A DNA stretch of 64,000 nt, taken from the NCBI RefSeq assembly GCF_030866805.1, contig NZ_CP133019.1, positions 496,001 to 560,000 on the forward strand. The letters are read 5' to 3'. This stretch comes from Microbacterium terrisoli (GTDB taxonomy: Bacteria > Actinomycetota > Actinomycetes > Actinomycetales > Microbacteriaceae). The notes under the pieces were generated by a model. It had not been told where the DNA came from and did not search any database. It worked only from the letters and a program-made list of their open reading frames with translations. Positions 63,397 to 64,000 of this stretch are shown piece by piece. The stretch's first letter is position 1. Each line of letters opens with the position of its first letter. The translations under genes and the position numbers were made by a program.

Positions 63397-63897
63397 ATGA
63401 CGGGCGCAGCGGGCAGACCGGGCGGTGACGCCGGCGGTGGCCGGGTGCGCCCGGTCGTGGCGCTCGTTTTCGCGACGATCCTGTTCGTCGCGCTCGTCAT
63501 CGGCGGCATCGGCATCCTGAGCCTGTACCGCAACGAGGACCCGATCGCCGCGCCGGAGTTCGGCATCCTTCCCGGTGTCATCGGGGTGCTGATCGCGGCT
63601 GCGGTGTTCGCCGGCGTGCTGTGGACATCGGTGCGCCGCGAACACCCGTCGTTCTGGGGTGCGGTCTGGACGGCGGCGGCCAGTTTTCTCGCCTACGTCG
63701 TGGGGATCGCCGTGGTCGGCGCGGTCAGCACCGGCGACCCGGTGCTGGCGCTGGGAGTCTCGGGCCGACTCGTCACGCAGGGCTTCGCGGTGATCGTCGC
63801 GGCGTCGGCGCTGGTGTCGGGATGGGGCGGGATCGCGCTCGTGCGCACGCGCGGGGGTCGTCCACGCTGGCCGTGGGAAGACAGGGACGGCATCTGA
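63397..63897 (+). CDS. small integral membrane protein
   Basis: 166 residues with four hydrophobic segments. It begins 3 bases after the stop of the previous membrane-protein gene, so they are co-transcribed and perhaps co-operate. No family recognised. Confidence 0.7.
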   Translation: MTGAAGRPGGDAGGGRVRPVVALVFATILFVALVIGGIGILSLYRNEDPIAAPEFGILPGVIGVLIAAAVFAGVLWTSVRREHPSFWGAVWTAAASFLAYVVGIAVVGAVSTGDPVLALGVSGRLVTQGFAVIVAASALVSGWGGIALVRTRGGRPRWPWEDRDGI

Positions 63898-63957
63898 CCG
63901 GCGATTCTGCGGGCATTCGAAGCCTCGCGCGCGCTCGTGCACAGTACGGTGGTGTGC

Positions 63958-64000
63958 GTGGAGCGGTCGCTGGAAACCCAGGTCAGCCAGGCAGTCGACG
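63958..64000 (+). CDS. probable start of a further gene, cut by window edge
   Basis: TACGGT (63945-63950) lies 7 bases before GTG 63958, the leaderless pattern seen for other genes here. The frame MERSLETQVSQAVD is open to the edge. Product unknown. Confidence 0.4.
   Translation, partial: MERSLETQVSQAVD

Overview
The window is high-GC actinobacterial DNA, most likely from Microbacterium or a close relative in the Microbacteriaceae. The reasons are the very high G+C, the frequent GGATGC/GCATCC hexamers, many GTG starts, many apparently leaderless genes (TANNNT followed 6-7 bases later by a start codon), and RpoB/RpoC sequences of actinobacterial type. No rRNA, tRNA, CRISPR array, prophage or transposase gene was seen.

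Layout. 1-6084: a partial GH3 glycosidase gene follows a two-permease/lipoprotein sugar ABC transporter, with a divergent LacI regulator and two overlapping operators. 6125-27697: a large carbohydrate locus holds an acetyl esterase, GH1, a second ABC importer (LplB/LplC/lipoprotein type), a YesL-like DUF624 protein, LacI, GH95, GH42, GH31, GH3, xylB, xylA and a ROK-type XylR. 27746-31855: a membrane protein and a heteromeric pyruvate-type dehydrogenase operon (E1alpha, E1beta, E2). 31903-37434: a CBS/zinc-ribbon protein, an AhpD-like protein, a FtsX-type ABC exporter, a SRPBCC protein, a ComB-like phosphatase and a SprT-like protein. 37480-49840: a TPR protein, a SARP-type STAND regulator, a Drr-type ABC exporter, a spermidine-synthase-like protein, 5-oxoprolinase (pxpA and a fused pxpB-pxpC), a DUF4062 STAND ATPase and a LuxR remnant. 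50018-57736: rpoB-rpoC with promoter and terminators. 57849-64000: paralogous secreted proteins around a GCS2-type ligase and an M20 amidohydrolase, then membrane proteins.

How it fits together. The set GH95 (alpha-L-fucosidase), GH42 (beta-galactosidase), GH31 YicI-like (alpha-xylosidase), GH3/GH1 (beta-glucosidases), acetyl esterase and xylose isomerase/xylulokinase matches the linkages of acetylated fucogalacto-xyloglucan oligosaccharides. None of these enzymes shows a signal peptide, so the likely scheme is ABC import followed by cytoplasmic dismantling. Three near-identical operators (core CGAARCGSTTCG) precede GH1/esterase, the ABC operon and GH95/GH42, which implies one LacI-type regulator, probably the one at 13313-14299.

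The most unusual non-genic signal is a set of short full-length palindromes (73, 82 and 86 bp). Two families each have two copies of equal length and with compensatory stem changes. One copy is translated inside the linker of the PxpB-PxpC fusion, one lies between xylA and xylB, and one supplies the stop codon of a SRPBCC gene.
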